Assembly: GCA_046350055.1 (NCBI GenBank)
Contig: JAXMBC010000001.1
Span: 5,695,072 to 5,759,071, forward strand
Origin: JAEUIE01 sp046350055
GTDB lineage: Bacteria > Planctomycetota > Planctomycetia > Gemmatales > HRBIN36
DNA: 64,000 nucleotides
Direction: 5' to 3'
Below, piece after piece: positions 43,969 to 52,426 of the stretch. The notes beneath the pieces are model-generated. The model worked only from the letters and a program-made list of their open reading frames with translations. It was not told the origin of the DNA and did no database searches. The translations under genes and the position numbers were made by a program. Within the stretch, counting starts at the first letter, position 1. Every line of letters begins with the position of its first letter.

Positions 43969-44988
43969 ATGGTTCGCGTCGGTCTCGTGGGCGTCGGGTT
44001 TATGGGCATGATTCACTACCTCGCCTATCAGAAGGTGCCGGGGGTGAAGGTGGTTGCGATCTGCGAGCAGGATGCGAAGAAGCGGGCGGGAGACTGGACC
44101 TCTATCCAGGGCAACTTCGGGCCACGCGGCGAACAGATGGACCTCACCGGTATCCACTGTACCGACGATTATGCAGCCTTGTTGAAGAACCCCGACATTG
44201 ATCTCATCGATCTCTGTGTACCTACTGAATACCATGCTGCGTTGACTCAGCAGGCCTTCGCCGCTGGCAAGCACGTCTTCTCGGAAAAGCCCATCGCTCT
44301 GACCACCGCGGAAGCCGATGCCAGCCTGGCTGCAGCAAAGAAGGCAGGCAAGCAGTTCTTTGTCGGCCACGTGCTCCCGTTCTTCCCCGAATTCCAGTAT
44401 GCCTTGCAGTATGTAAGGAGTGGACAGGGTGGAAAACTACTCTCCGCCAACCTCCGCCGCCTCATCTGCAAGCCCACCTGGCGAAAAGGGCCGCAAGCTG
44501 ATGGCCCTGCTGTCGATCTGCATATTCACGATAATCACTTCGTCTGCCTGCTCGCCGGGACACCCCAGGCAGTTCGCAGCAAGGGCCACGTGGATAGCGA
44601 TGGCGTTGTGCAACATGTGGAAACGCAGTATCTGTACCCCGACACAACTACCTGTGTCACTGCCTCCAGCGGAGCCTTGTACCAGCCCGCCTGGGGCTTT
44701 TCGCACGGCTACACTCTCCTGATGGAGAAGGCAACGCTCGCCTTCGATTCGCTCGGCATCCCACTCACGCTACTGACTGCTGATGGCAAACAGGAAAAGA
44801 TCACACTTCCCGGCAGTGGCGATCCCATTGATGCCTTCGTCAGCGAGATCAAGGAAGTGGTCGATTCCATCACTGAGAATCGGCCATCCACTATCCTGAA
44901 CGGACAACTCGGCCGCGACGCTCTTACCATGAGCCTCTGCGAAGAGCAGGCAGTGAAATGCGGTAAGGAAGTGGCAGTGCCTCGCTGA
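43969..44988 (+). CDS. Gfo/Idh/MocA family oxidoreductase
   Basis: 339 aa from ATG 43969 (AAAGGG upstream). VRVGLVGVGFMGMIHYLAYQ is the Rossmann motif; VPTEYHAALTQQAFAAGKHVFSEKP-type block and DLHIHDNHFVCLLAG follow with the catalytic D/H pair. Cytosolic. Paralogue of the genes at 41560 and 55492 but clearly divergent from both. Followed by leuB after 53 bases; no pathway link is evident. Confidence 0.9.
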   Translation: MVRVGLVGVGFMGMIHYLAYQKVPGVKVVAICEQDAKKRAGDWTSIQGNFGPRGEQMDLTGIHCTDDYAALLKNPDIDLIDLCVPTEYHAALTQQAFAAGKHVFSEKPIALTTAEADASLAAAKKAGKQFFVGHVLPFFPEFQYALQYVRSGQGGKLLSANLRRLICKPTWRKGPQADGPAVDLHIHDNHFVCLLAGTPQAVRSKGHVDSDGVVQHVETQYLYPDTTTCVTASSGALYQPAWGFSHGYTLLMEKATLAFDSLGIPLTLLTADGKQEKITLPGSGDPIDAFVSEIKEVVDSITENRPSTILNGQLGRDALTMSLCEEQAVKCGKEVAVPR

Positions 44989-45041
44989 CACGGTCGAACT
45001 GTATCCTGCATCATCATTTCAGTCGTTTCTGGAAGCCTCCC

Positions 45042-46103
45042 ATGCAAGCTCACCTCATCGTTCTCCCCGGCGATGGCATCGGCCCTGAAGTTACCGCCTG
45101 TGCGGTTGAAGTCCTTCAGAAGGTTGCGGCCAAGTTTGGCCACACTTTCACGATGGAGCAGCGGCTCATCGGAGGCGCGTCCATCGATGCTCATGGCACC
45201 GCCCTGACTGATGACACTCTGGCTGCCTGTCAAAAAAGTCATGCCGTACTACTCGGTGCTGTCGGTGGCCCCAAGTGGGATGATCCGACAGCCAAGGTCC
45301 GGCCCGAACAGGGCTTGCTGGCTCTCCGCAAAGGCTTAGGCGTCTTTGCGAACCTCCGTCCGGTGAAGGTCTTTCCGCAACTACTCGATGCTTCACCACT
45401 CAAGCCCGAGATACTGAAAGGCGTTGATCTCTTGGTGATGCGGGAGCTCACTGGCGGACTCTACTTTGCCACGCCTCGCTTTCGCGATAGAAATGCCGAA
45501 GGACAGGAACGGGCTGTAGATACCCTCGAATACTTCGACTATGAGATAGAACGCATCGTCGATCTCGCCTTCCGTCTTGCCCAGGGACGTCGCAAGAAAG
45601 TCACTTCCGTCGACAAGGCCAACGTCATCGAAACCTCACGGCTCTGGCGGCAGATCGCCACGAAGGTCAGCAAGAACTATCCCGACGTGCAACTGGATCA
45701 CATGCTCGTCGATACCGCCGCCATGCGTCTTGTGGCAGCACCGAGCAGCTTTGATGTGATGGTCACCGAAAACATGTTCGGCGACATCCTGACCGATGAA
45801 GCCTCCGTATTGGCTGGCTCGATGGGTATGCTCCCTTCAGCCTCACTGGGCAAAGGCGGGCCTGGCCTGTACGAACCCATCCATGGCTCCGCACCAGATA
45901 TTGCCGGAAAAGGCATCGCCAATCCCATTGGCACCATACTCTCCGCTGCGTTACTGCTTCGCTATTCGCTCCAGCTTGAAACCGAAGCCCGGCATATCGA
46001 GGCAGCTGTCGAGCACGTCGTGGCTGCCGGCCATCGCAGCAAAGATTTAGGTGGGTCGAAGACGACAACCGAGATTTCGCATGCTATCTTGAATTGTCTC
46101 TAA
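45042..46103 (+). CDS. leuB: 3-isopropylmalate dehydrogenase
   Basis: 353 aa, standard length. Landmarks: VLPGDGIGPEV, GAVGGPKWDD, LLALRKGLGVFANLRPVK, RELTGGLYF, VDKANVIETSRLWR, HMLVDTAAMRL, TENMFGDILTDEAS and LYEPIHGSAPDIAGKGIANP. The NAD-specific aspartate/PIH pattern supports LeuB rather than isocitrate dehydrogenase. Catalyses the oxidative decarboxylation step of leucine biosynthesis. GGAAG lies before ATG 45042. No other leu genes are nearby. Confidence 0.97.
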   Translation: MQAHLIVLPGDGIGPEVTACAVEVLQKVAAKFGHTFTMEQRLIGGASIDAHGTALTDDTLAACQKSHAVLLGAVGGPKWDDPTAKVRPEQGLLALRKGLGVFANLRPVKVFPQLLDASPLKPEILKGVDLLVMRELTGGLYFATPRFRDRNAEGQERAVDTLEYFDYEIERIVDLAFRLAQGRRKKVTSVDKANVIETSRLWRQIATKVSKNYPDVQLDHMLVDTAAMRLVAAPSSFDVMVTENMFGDILTDEASVLAGSMGMLPSASLGKGGPGLYEPIHGSAPDIAGKGIANPIGTILSAALLLRYSLQLETEARHIEAAVEHVVAAGHRSKDLGGSKTTTEISHAILNCL

Positions 46104-46121
46104 TCCTTCTCCGGCAGCTAC

Positions 46122-46979
46122 ATGAAGATCGGGTATAACACCAACGGCTTCGCCCATCATCGGCTGACTGATGCCATCACCATCATGGGCGAGCTTGGCT
46201 ACCAGTCGGTAGCTATCACACTCGAGCACAATGCGCTCAATCCCTTTTCGGTTGATCCGCAACTTCAACTGGATGACGTACGGTCGTTGCTGAAACGCTA
46301 CCAGATGAGTTGCGTCCTGGAGACAGGGTCTCGGTATCTGCTTGATCCGTATCGCAAGCATCGTCCAACACTATTGGATGCGGAGCCAGAGGAACGTTCC
46401 CTACGCATGGGAATGTTACTGAGAGCCGTTGAATATGCTCAATATCTGGGAGCAGACGCCGTCAGCTTCTGGTCTGGTACCCCGGAGCCCGGCGAAAATA
46501 CAGACGCCAGCTGGCAACGGCTGATCACAGGCTGCCAGTGGCTGAGCGACCATGCATCTCGCAAACACGTAAAACTCGCCTTTGAACCCGAGCCCGGCAT
46601 GCTCGTGGCCACGATGGACGATTTTGCCCGACTGCACGAACAGGTCAATCGACCCAGTTTCGGCCTGACTCTCGACCTGGGGCACCTGCATTGCCTGGGT
46701 GAAGGCCCCATCCCCCAGATTATTCGCGATTGGAGTCATGTCCTCTGGAACGTGCATCTGGAAGATATGAGGCAAGGCAAGCACGATCATCTCATGTTCG
46801 GCGAAGGGGAAATGGAGTTTTCCAGCATCGCGGAAGCCTTGCACGACGTTGACTATCAGGGTGGAGTTCATGTCGAGCTGAGTCGTCACAGCTATGATGC
46901 GGTGAATGTAGCCGAAGCAGCGCTGGCATTCCTTCATCGGCACGGCTTCGCACAGCCTGCCGAATCCTGTCTGGTCTAG
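46122..46979 (+). CDS. TIM-barrel sugar-phosphate isomerase/epimerase (xylose isomerase-like)
   Basis: 285 aa. AP-endonuclease-2/xylose-isomerase-like barrel with metal-binding residues in KLAFEPEPGM (E), LTLDLGHLH (D, H), WNVHLEDMRQGKHDH (H, D) and VHVELSRHSYDA (E). Substrate unknown; similar proteins process inositol or keto-sugars and often cluster with Gfo/Idh/MocA enzymes, as here. It starts 18 bases after the leuB stop, so cotranscription is likely. Confidence 0.88.
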   Translation: MKIGYNTNGFAHHRLTDAITIMGELGYQSVAITLEHNALNPFSVDPQLQLDDVRSLLKRYQMSCVLETGSRYLLDPYRKHRPTLLDAEPEERSLRMGMLLRAVEYAQYLGADAVSFWSGTPEPGENTDASWQRLITGCQWLSDHASRKHVKLAFEPEPGMLVATMDDFARLHEQVNRPSFGLTLDLGHLHCLGEGPIPQIIRDWSHVLWNVHLEDMRQGKHDHLMFGEGEMEFSSIAEALHDVDYQGGVHVELSRHSYDAVNVAEAALAFLHRHGFAQPAESCLV

Positions 46980-47037
46980 CTTGTCAAGAAAGCTGGATTC
47001 CTGTTAGTATCCACGTTCAACAGCGTGTATCGCCCCC

Positions 47038-50000
47038 ATGGCAAGGATGCCCATGCGAGTTGCTCTGTTTTCACGAAACGCCCGTACTGCCGACGCCATT
47101 GGTCAGCAGGTCGCCGCCCGGCTGCACTTCTTCCAGCAACGAGGAGCTGAAGTACGAGTCTTCCTGAGCGAGGGGGATTCATGTCAGCTGCCGTCCATTT
47201 CTGCAATCACGGGCTCAGCAGCCCGAATCTGGAAGACCCAGCAGGAATACCTCCGCTCCGCTGATCTCCTCCTTGCCGAGTTTGGTGCAGCCTACGATCT
47301 CATGAACCTGCTCCCTGCCCTGGCCGGTCAGGGTCCCCGGATCATCGTTGACTACCATGGCATCACGCCACATTCTCTTGTGGAGCCAAACCAGCAGAAA
47401 GAGATCGAAGCTGCCTGTCTGCAGCGTGAACTGCTGTGGTGCGCTGATTTGATCCTGGTGCACAGCCAGTTTGCAGCGAAGGAATTAATCGACGCTACCG
47501 GTATACCCGCTGAGCGCATGCATCAGATTCCATGCTATCTGCGGCCCACCGGCAAGGCGGAAGCAGCACTCGCCCCTGCCCTGCGTGCACGCCATCAACT
47601 CCAGGACAAACGCATCCTCCTTTTTGTCGGCCGCTTTGCCCGCAACAAGCATCCCGAGCAGTTGATCGAGGTCCTGCCACAACTGCCCGTCGATACCCAC
47701 GCTGTGTTCCTTGGCCCCCACGACGACATCTACCGCGAGCATCTTCTTGCCTGTCAACAACGTACAGAAGCATTGGGTATCGCACCTCGCACTCACTTTC
47801 TGGGCACCTTGCCAGATGCGGAGTTGGCTGGCTGGTATCACGCTGCGGATGTGCTCGTCCTGCCCTCAGAGCACGAATGCTTCGGCATGCCAGTCCTCGA
47901 AGCCATGCAGCGAGGCACCCCGGTTGTTGTCGCTCCACATGGTGCGCTACCGGAAGTTGTTGGCCACACTGGACTGCAAGCCGACAAGGATGATCTGGTT
48001 CAAATCCTGCAACGTCTGGCTTCCCTCGCCCCACCGGGGAGTAGGGCTGGGGGTGAGCGGGATCCCTTTGACCTTCATGCATCGAAAACTCCTCTGACCT
48101 CAACACAACAACAGGCAGACATGGTAAGCGTGAGTACCCGCAAACCATGGTGTCCGGCCATTGCCCACTCATCTAATCGCATCGCCCTCGTCGCTCATCG
48201 CTTCGGCACCCAGTTCGCTGGCGGAGCCGAACGCTCACTGCGGCTGATGGCTACAGCCTTGCAAACCCAGGGCTTCTCCGTCGAAGTCTTTACCACGTGC
48301 AACACCCATGAAAGCCAGTGGAAGAACTCGCTTCCTGCAGGAACCACGCGCGAAGACGGCTTTATCGTTCACCGCTTTCCCATCGACAGTTACGATGCAG
48401 TGAAGCTAGGCGAGGCATATCAGCAGATTCAACAGGGCCACGGAAATGTCAGCCCCGAAGTGGAACGAGCCTACCTGCAGAATTCCCTGGGCTCCGTGGC
48501 TCTCATCGAAGCACTGGCAGCGCGCAGGCACGATTTCGCCGCCATTCTTACAGGCCCCTATCTTTTCAAACTGATGTACGAGGTCGTCCAGCATTTCACT
48601 GAGCAAGTATTGCTCGCCCCCTGTTTCCACGACGAACCTCTCGCCAAGCTGCGTTGCTTCCAGCGTGTCTATCGTCAGGCGGGTGGTCTCGTCTTCCACA
48701 GTGAGCCCGAAGCCAGGCTGACGGCAGAACTGCTGGGTATCAGTCAACCTAGGCATGCTGTGGTTGGGACACTGCTCTCGCCTGATGCCATGCTTGGCGA
48801 TGCCGCCAAGGGTCAAGCAAGAATAGGCAGTCCGTACCTCGTCTATTGTGGTCGCTATTGCCCGGAAAAGGGGTTGGATCGACTATTGGAGTATGTAGAG
48901 TATTTGCAACTCCATACCTCCGCCCCCCACTCCGAACAGAAGAGAAATGGTCCGATCAAGTTAGTCTGCATGGGCCAGGGACCCATGAAATTACCAAAGA
49001 GGCCCTGGCTGATTGATGCTGGCTTCGTGAGCGAACAGGAAAAACGCGATCTCCTTGCGGGAGCACTCGCACTGGTCAATCTCTCACGCAATGAGTCCCT
49101 CTCCATCGTGGCGCTCGAAGCCTGGTCAGTGAAGGTACCAGTCATTGTGGATTCCCGATGTTCAGTGCTGGTGGATCAGGTGCAACGCAGCCAGGGCGGC
49201 TTCATCGTTCAGCATGCCGGGGAGTTCACAGCAGCGGTAGAGGCTCTGTTGCCCTCTCCCTGTCAGGATCTACGGGTGCACTCGGAGGCAAGCAATATTG
49301 GCAAGCAGATGGGAGAGGCAGGCCATGCGTATGTTCGTCAGCACTACCTCCATCCAGAACACTTCGCTGACAAACTGAGCTGTCTCGTCAAATCCCTTGC
49401 TACACCACTTCGTGACGTATGCAGCCAGCAAGGAAGTGAACGGGCCGGTCTCTCTTGTGCCACGGTATGGGAAGAACGCTTCGCCCAACTCATGGAGAAG
49501 GTACAACTGCAAGAATTCCACTCAGCGGAGCACCTGCTGGCTATCGAGCCGTTGCAGACTCGCCTCCATGCCTCACCACAGATGATCAGCCTACCCGTCA
49601 GTATCAAGCTCAAGAACATGGGTACAACGCTGCTGCCCGCACAAGGCCCAGCCGCGGCAGAACTGGTAGTGCGGGTCGTAGATCAACACCGAATCGAAAT
49701 GACTCGCCGTGAAATCATACCGCTGGCCAAACCCATTCAGCCAGGCAAGGAAGCACTGCTGATCGCAGCCATCGGCATACCTCAGTGCCCCGGTCGTTAT
49801 CGTGTGCGAGTACAGATCAAACAAGGACGACGACGACTGGCTTCTCACACGATCCCCCTGCTTGTCTCGGAACAGCATATTCCCACTCCAGGAGCCATTC
49901 CCTTGCAACCGATCATGCAGGAAATTCGCTCGCTGCTCGGCGATGCCACTCGTCTGCAAAAGCTCCCCAGCGACTACATCGATGTCACAGAAGGCCGCTT

Positions 50001-50301
50001 CGCCTCGCTCAAGAAGGCAATCAAGACAAAGCTCCTCCACAACTTCAGAAAAGCACTCGTAGAGCCAGCGTTTCGTCAACAATCCGCATTGAACGAAAAG
50101 CTGCTAGCGGCTATATGTCTGCTCGTGGAAGGGCAAGCTGCGCAGGATGTGACTGCTTCGCAGGCGCAATTGCTCCGACAGATCAGGCAACTGGAACGCC
50201 TACTCAAGCAGGAACGCCGAGCTAGACGAAAGCTCGAAAGACAGATTGCCCAGCTTGCTGATTTGCCCCAGCTTATTCTCACGGAAGGGAATGCAACATG
50301 A
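47038..50301 (+). CDS. Tandem fusion of two GT4-type glycosyltransferases with helical C-terminal tail
   Basis: 1,087 aa from ATG 47038; ATG 47053 has better spacing from AAGG and may be the true start. Domain 1 (about 5-340) has FVGRFARNKHPEQLIEVL and the donor-site EHECFGMPVLEAMQRGTPVV. Domain 2 (about 380-790) opens VAHRFGTQFAGGAERSLRLM and has YCGRYCPEKGLDRLLEY and NESLSIVALEAWSVKVPVI. A beta domain (about 860-960) and a coiled coil (LLRQIRQLERLLKQERRARR) end the protein. It adds two sugars to a surface polysaccharide by inference. It overlaps the epimerase gene as ATGA. Confidence 0.88.
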   Translation: MARMPMRVALFSRNARTADAIGQQVAARLHFFQQRGAEVRVFLSEGDSCQLPSISAITGSAARIWKTQQEYLRSADLLLAEFGAAYDLMNLLPALAGQGPRIIVDYHGITPHSLVEPNQQKEIEAACLQRELLWCADLILVHSQFAAKELIDATGIPAERMHQIPCYLRPTGKAEAALAPALRARHQLQDKRILLFVGRFARNKHPEQLIEVLPQLPVDTHAVFLGPHDDIYREHLLACQQRTEALGIAPRTHFLGTLPDAELAGWYHAADVLVLPSEHECFGMPVLEAMQRGTPVVVAPHGALPEVVGHTGLQADKDDLVQILQRLASLAPPGSRAGGERDPFDLHASKTPLTSTQQQADMVSVSTRKPWCPAIAHSSNRIALVAHRFGTQFAGGAERSLRLMATALQTQGFSVEVFTTCNTHESQWKNSLPAGTTREDGFIVHRFPIDSYDAVKLGEAYQQIQQGHGNVSPEVERAYLQNSLGSVALIEALAARRHDFAAILTGPYLFKLMYEVVQHFTEQVLLAPCFHDEPLAKLRCFQRVYRQAGGLVFHSEPEARLTAELLGISQPRHAVVGTLLSPDAMLGDAAKGQARIGSPYLVYCGRYCPEKGLDRLLEYVEYLQLHTSAPHSEQKRNGPIKLVCMGQGPMKLPKRPWLIDAGFVSEQEKRDLLAGALALVNLSRNESLSIVALEAWSVKVPVIVDSRCSVLVDQVQRSQGGFIVQHAGEFTAAVEALLPSPCQDLRVHSEASNIGKQMGEAGHAYVRQHYLHPEHFADKLSCLVKSLATPLRDVCSQQGSERAGLSCATVWEERFAQLMEKVQLQEFHSAEHLLAIEPLQTRLHASPQMISLPVSIKLKNMGTTLLPAQGPAAAELVVRVVDQHRIEMTRREIIPLAKPIQPGKEALLIAAIGIPQCPGRYRVRVQIKQGRRRLASHTIPLLVSEQHIPTPGAIPLQPIMQEIRSLLGDATRLQKLPSDYIDVTEGRFASLKKAIKTKLLHNFRKALVEPAFRQQSALNEKLLAAICLLVEGQAAQDVTASQAQLLRQIRQLERLLKQERRARRKLERQIAQLADLPQLILTEGNAT
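48021..48060. repeat. REP-like G/C palindrome inserted in the linker of the tandem glycosyltransferase
   Basis: TTCCCTCGCCCCACCGGGGA followed by GTAGGGCTGGGGGTGAGCGG. Its reverse complement, CTCACCCCCAGCCCTACTCC and onward, is of a kind dispersed in many G+C-rich genomes, usually between genes. Here it is translated in frame as LAPPGSRAGGER, exactly between the two glycosyltransferase domains. Confidence 0.45.
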
Positions 50302-51263
50302 AAGTCGTCGTTACCGGTGCTGCGGGCTTCATCGGATCACATCTCAGCGAACGTCTCGTCCATTGTGGCCACGAAGTACACGGCATCGACGCCTTTATCC
50401 CCTACTACTCCCCTGAACTCAAACGTCAGAACCTCACCTGGCTGAAGCAGCATCCCCGCTTCGTACTCCATGAACTGGATCTCCGTGAAGCTGCTGTTCA
50501 CGGCATTGTGCAGGATGCGGACATCGTCGTTCATCTCGCTGCCATGCCCGGACTGTCGGCAAGCTGGACCAACTTCGACGATTACATGACCTGCAACCTG
50601 CTCGCTACGCAGCGGCTGCTGGAAGCTGTGCGTGAATCACAGGTCAAGCTGCAGCGATTCATCCTGGGCTCGACTTCGTCGGTCTATGGCAAGTATGCCT
50701 CGGGCGATGAGACGATGCCTACGGTGCCTTTCTCGCCTTATGGAGTGACCAAGCTCGCAGCGGAACATCTCGGCCGCTCGTATGCCGAGAATCACAACCT
50801 GCCACTGGTGGTGCTGCGTTTCTTCTCCGTCTATGGCCCGCGCCAACGACCTGACATGGGTTACAACAAGTTCATCCAGGCTCTGCTTACGAACAGTCCC
50901 ATCACTGTCTTCGGTGATGGCAAACAGGTTCGAGGCAATACCTATATCCACGATTGCGTTGCTGCCATCGAAGCCAGTTTCCAGGCTCCGCTGATGGAAA
51001 CGTACAACATTGGTGGCGGCGAGATGGCCAGTGTCTGGGACATCCTCTCTCAACTCGAACGGATCAGCGGCCGCAAAGCCCTGGTGAATCAAACCGCAGC
51101 TCGGCACGGCGACCAGCGTTATACCATGGCTGATACATCCCGCCTCACCCGCCATACCGGCTGGACGCCCCAGATGCCTCTGGTGGAAGGGCTGACGCAG
51201 CAATTCCTGTGGCAACAGCGATTACTCGAATCTGGCACGAAGACTCAGCGACGTGCTGCATAA
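50298..51263 (+). CDS. NAD-dependent nucleotide-sugar epimerase/dehydratase
   Basis: 321 aa. Extended SDR: NAD motif TGAAGFIGSHLSERL, VVHLAAMPG, STSSVYGKY, catalytic SPYGVTKLAAE (YxxxK), RFFSVYGPRQRPDM and NTYIHDCVAA. It resembles UDP-glucose/UDP-glucuronate 4-epimerases but is a bit short. The start codon overlaps the stop of the tandem glycosyltransferase (ATGA), so it likely supplies that enzyme's donor sugar. Confidence 0.9.
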   Translation: MKVVVTGAAGFIGSHLSERLVHCGHEVHGIDAFIPYYSPELKRQNLTWLKQHPRFVLHELDLREAAVHGIVQDADIVVHLAAMPGLSASWTNFDDYMTCNLLATQRLLEAVRESQVKLQRFILGSTSSVYGKYASGDETMPTVPFSPYGVTKLAAEHLGRSYAENHNLPLVVLRFFSVYGPRQRPDMGYNKFIQALLTNSPITVFGDGKQVRGNTYIHDCVAAIEASFQAPLMETYNIGGGEMASVWDILSQLERISGRKALVNQTAARHGDQRYTMADTSRLTRHTGWTPQMPLVEGLTQQFLWQQRLLESGTKTQRRAA

Positions 51264-51400
51264 TGCAGCATTGCATCGCGTGAGCATGTGCGATTTTGCA
51301 TAATCCGAAGCAAACTACTTTGTCTTGATCACAAGGATCAGATGATATTTGAACCCATTCCCGTTCGAATGGAGAAGTAAGAAATAGCGCATGGATTCGC

Positions 51401-51450
51401 CGTAACATCTTGCGCAATTTCATGGACTAGACTGTTTTTCGACGTAACAT
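51401..51450. promoter_or_regulatory. Repeated CGTAACAT words upstream of the sigma-factor gene
   Basis: CGTAACAT occurs at 51401-51408 and 51443-51450 (42 bases apart), the second about 57 bases before the sigma start. GTAAC-type elements are common at -35 of ECF promoters, so autoregulation is possible. The -10 partner is not certain. Confidence 0.3.
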
Positions 51451-51506
51451 TCGTGTGCCTGCCGCCAAGAAGAATCCAACGGATTTGATTCAACTGGTCT
51501 GCGCAC

Positions 51507-52091
51507 ATGGCACTGTCGGCACTTCAGCATGACTTCGCAACGAGCCAGGAATGTCTCCAGCACACACTGGAGAACAACCAGACTACGGAACGGTTGATGA
51601 ACCAGTTGACCCTGCTGTTACGCAAAGCAGGAGTGAAGCCACTGCAACAGTGCCGTGAACAGGCACACGATTTAGCACAATGCTGTCTCATGCTCGCGCT
51701 TCGACGGATGGATCGGTACGATGCAGCACGAGGTGAGCCAGGAGGCTGGTTGTACGGCATCGCCGTGAATGTCGTTCGTGATTATCTCAAGAAACGTCGT
51801 CGCTTACCGATACAGTGGCCTGTTACAGAACAGTCCTTCGAGTATCTGCTTCACTACCAGGACGAGCCATTCAGCGAAATACCCACACGTGAATTTCTTT
51901 CCATGATTCGTCAATCGTTCAGCCTGGCGGATCAACGGCTGATTCAACTCCACTATCTTGATGAGCGTTCACCGGCTGAAATCGCTGAGCTGCTGAACAT
52001 CAAGCCAGGTGCGGTGCGGACCCGTTTGACACGCCTGCGGAAGAACCTTCGAAGCCTCGGCCAGCGTTCACTCCAGGAGTGCTCATCATGA
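51507..52091 (+). CDS. RNA polymerase sigma-70 family (ECF-like) factor
   Basis: 194 aa. Region 2 is read from CREQAHDLAQCCLMLALRRMDRYDAARG with GGWLYGIAVNVVRDYLKKRRR; region 4 is SFSLADQRLIQLHYLDERSPAEIAELL plus KPGAVRTRLTRLRKNLRSL. It is an ECF-like protein. It is followed by a 70-aa protein whose ATG overlaps its stop (ATGA), the position usual for an anti-sigma factor, and then by the Cas1-like gene. Confidence 0.88.
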   Translation: MALSALQHDFATSQECLQHTLENNQTTERLMNQLTLLLRKAGVKPLQQCREQAHDLAQCCLMLALRRMDRYDAARGEPGGWLYGIAVNVVRDYLKKRRRLPIQWPVTEQSFEYLLHYQDEPFSEIPTREFLSMIRQSFSLADQRLIQLHYLDERSPAEIAELLNIKPGAVRTRLTRLRKNLRSLGQRSLQECSS

Positions 52092-52300
52092 ACCACGATG
52101 TCGCTCAGCAGATTGACTGGCTCTGCGAACAGTATTTACAGGCCCTGGAACACGCACAGTTCAGTATTCTCTCGCAGCTTTGGGACTTGGCAGCCCACAA
52201 CGAGGAACTGGAATTAGCCTTTCATGAATTGAATGAAGCTCTACTCGATGAGGAATGTGAAAAGGAATACGCCATGCTTGCCCGTTTGCGTCCGACCTGA
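52088..52300 (+). CDS. Small acidic protein coupled to the sigma factor
   Basis: 70 aa from ATG 52088, overlapping the sigma stop by four bases. All-helical, acidic: VAQQIDWLCEQYLQALEHAQ and LELAFHELNEALLDEECEKE. No transmembrane helix and no zinc motif. By position it may be a soluble anti-sigma or adaptor; the family is not recognised. Confidence 0.65.
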   Translation: MNHDVAQQIDWLCEQYLQALEHAQFSILSQLWDLAAHNEELELAFHELNEALLDEECEKEYAMLARLRPT

Positions 52301-52426
52301 AGAGCCGCGTCCGTCCAGGAACATCACGTTGCGTACGCTGTACTTCAGCAATTCGTGAACTGTCTGTAACGATTTCAAACGACTCGCCAAGTAGAAGATG
52401 GTTGTCATCAACAAGGAGTACTCTTC

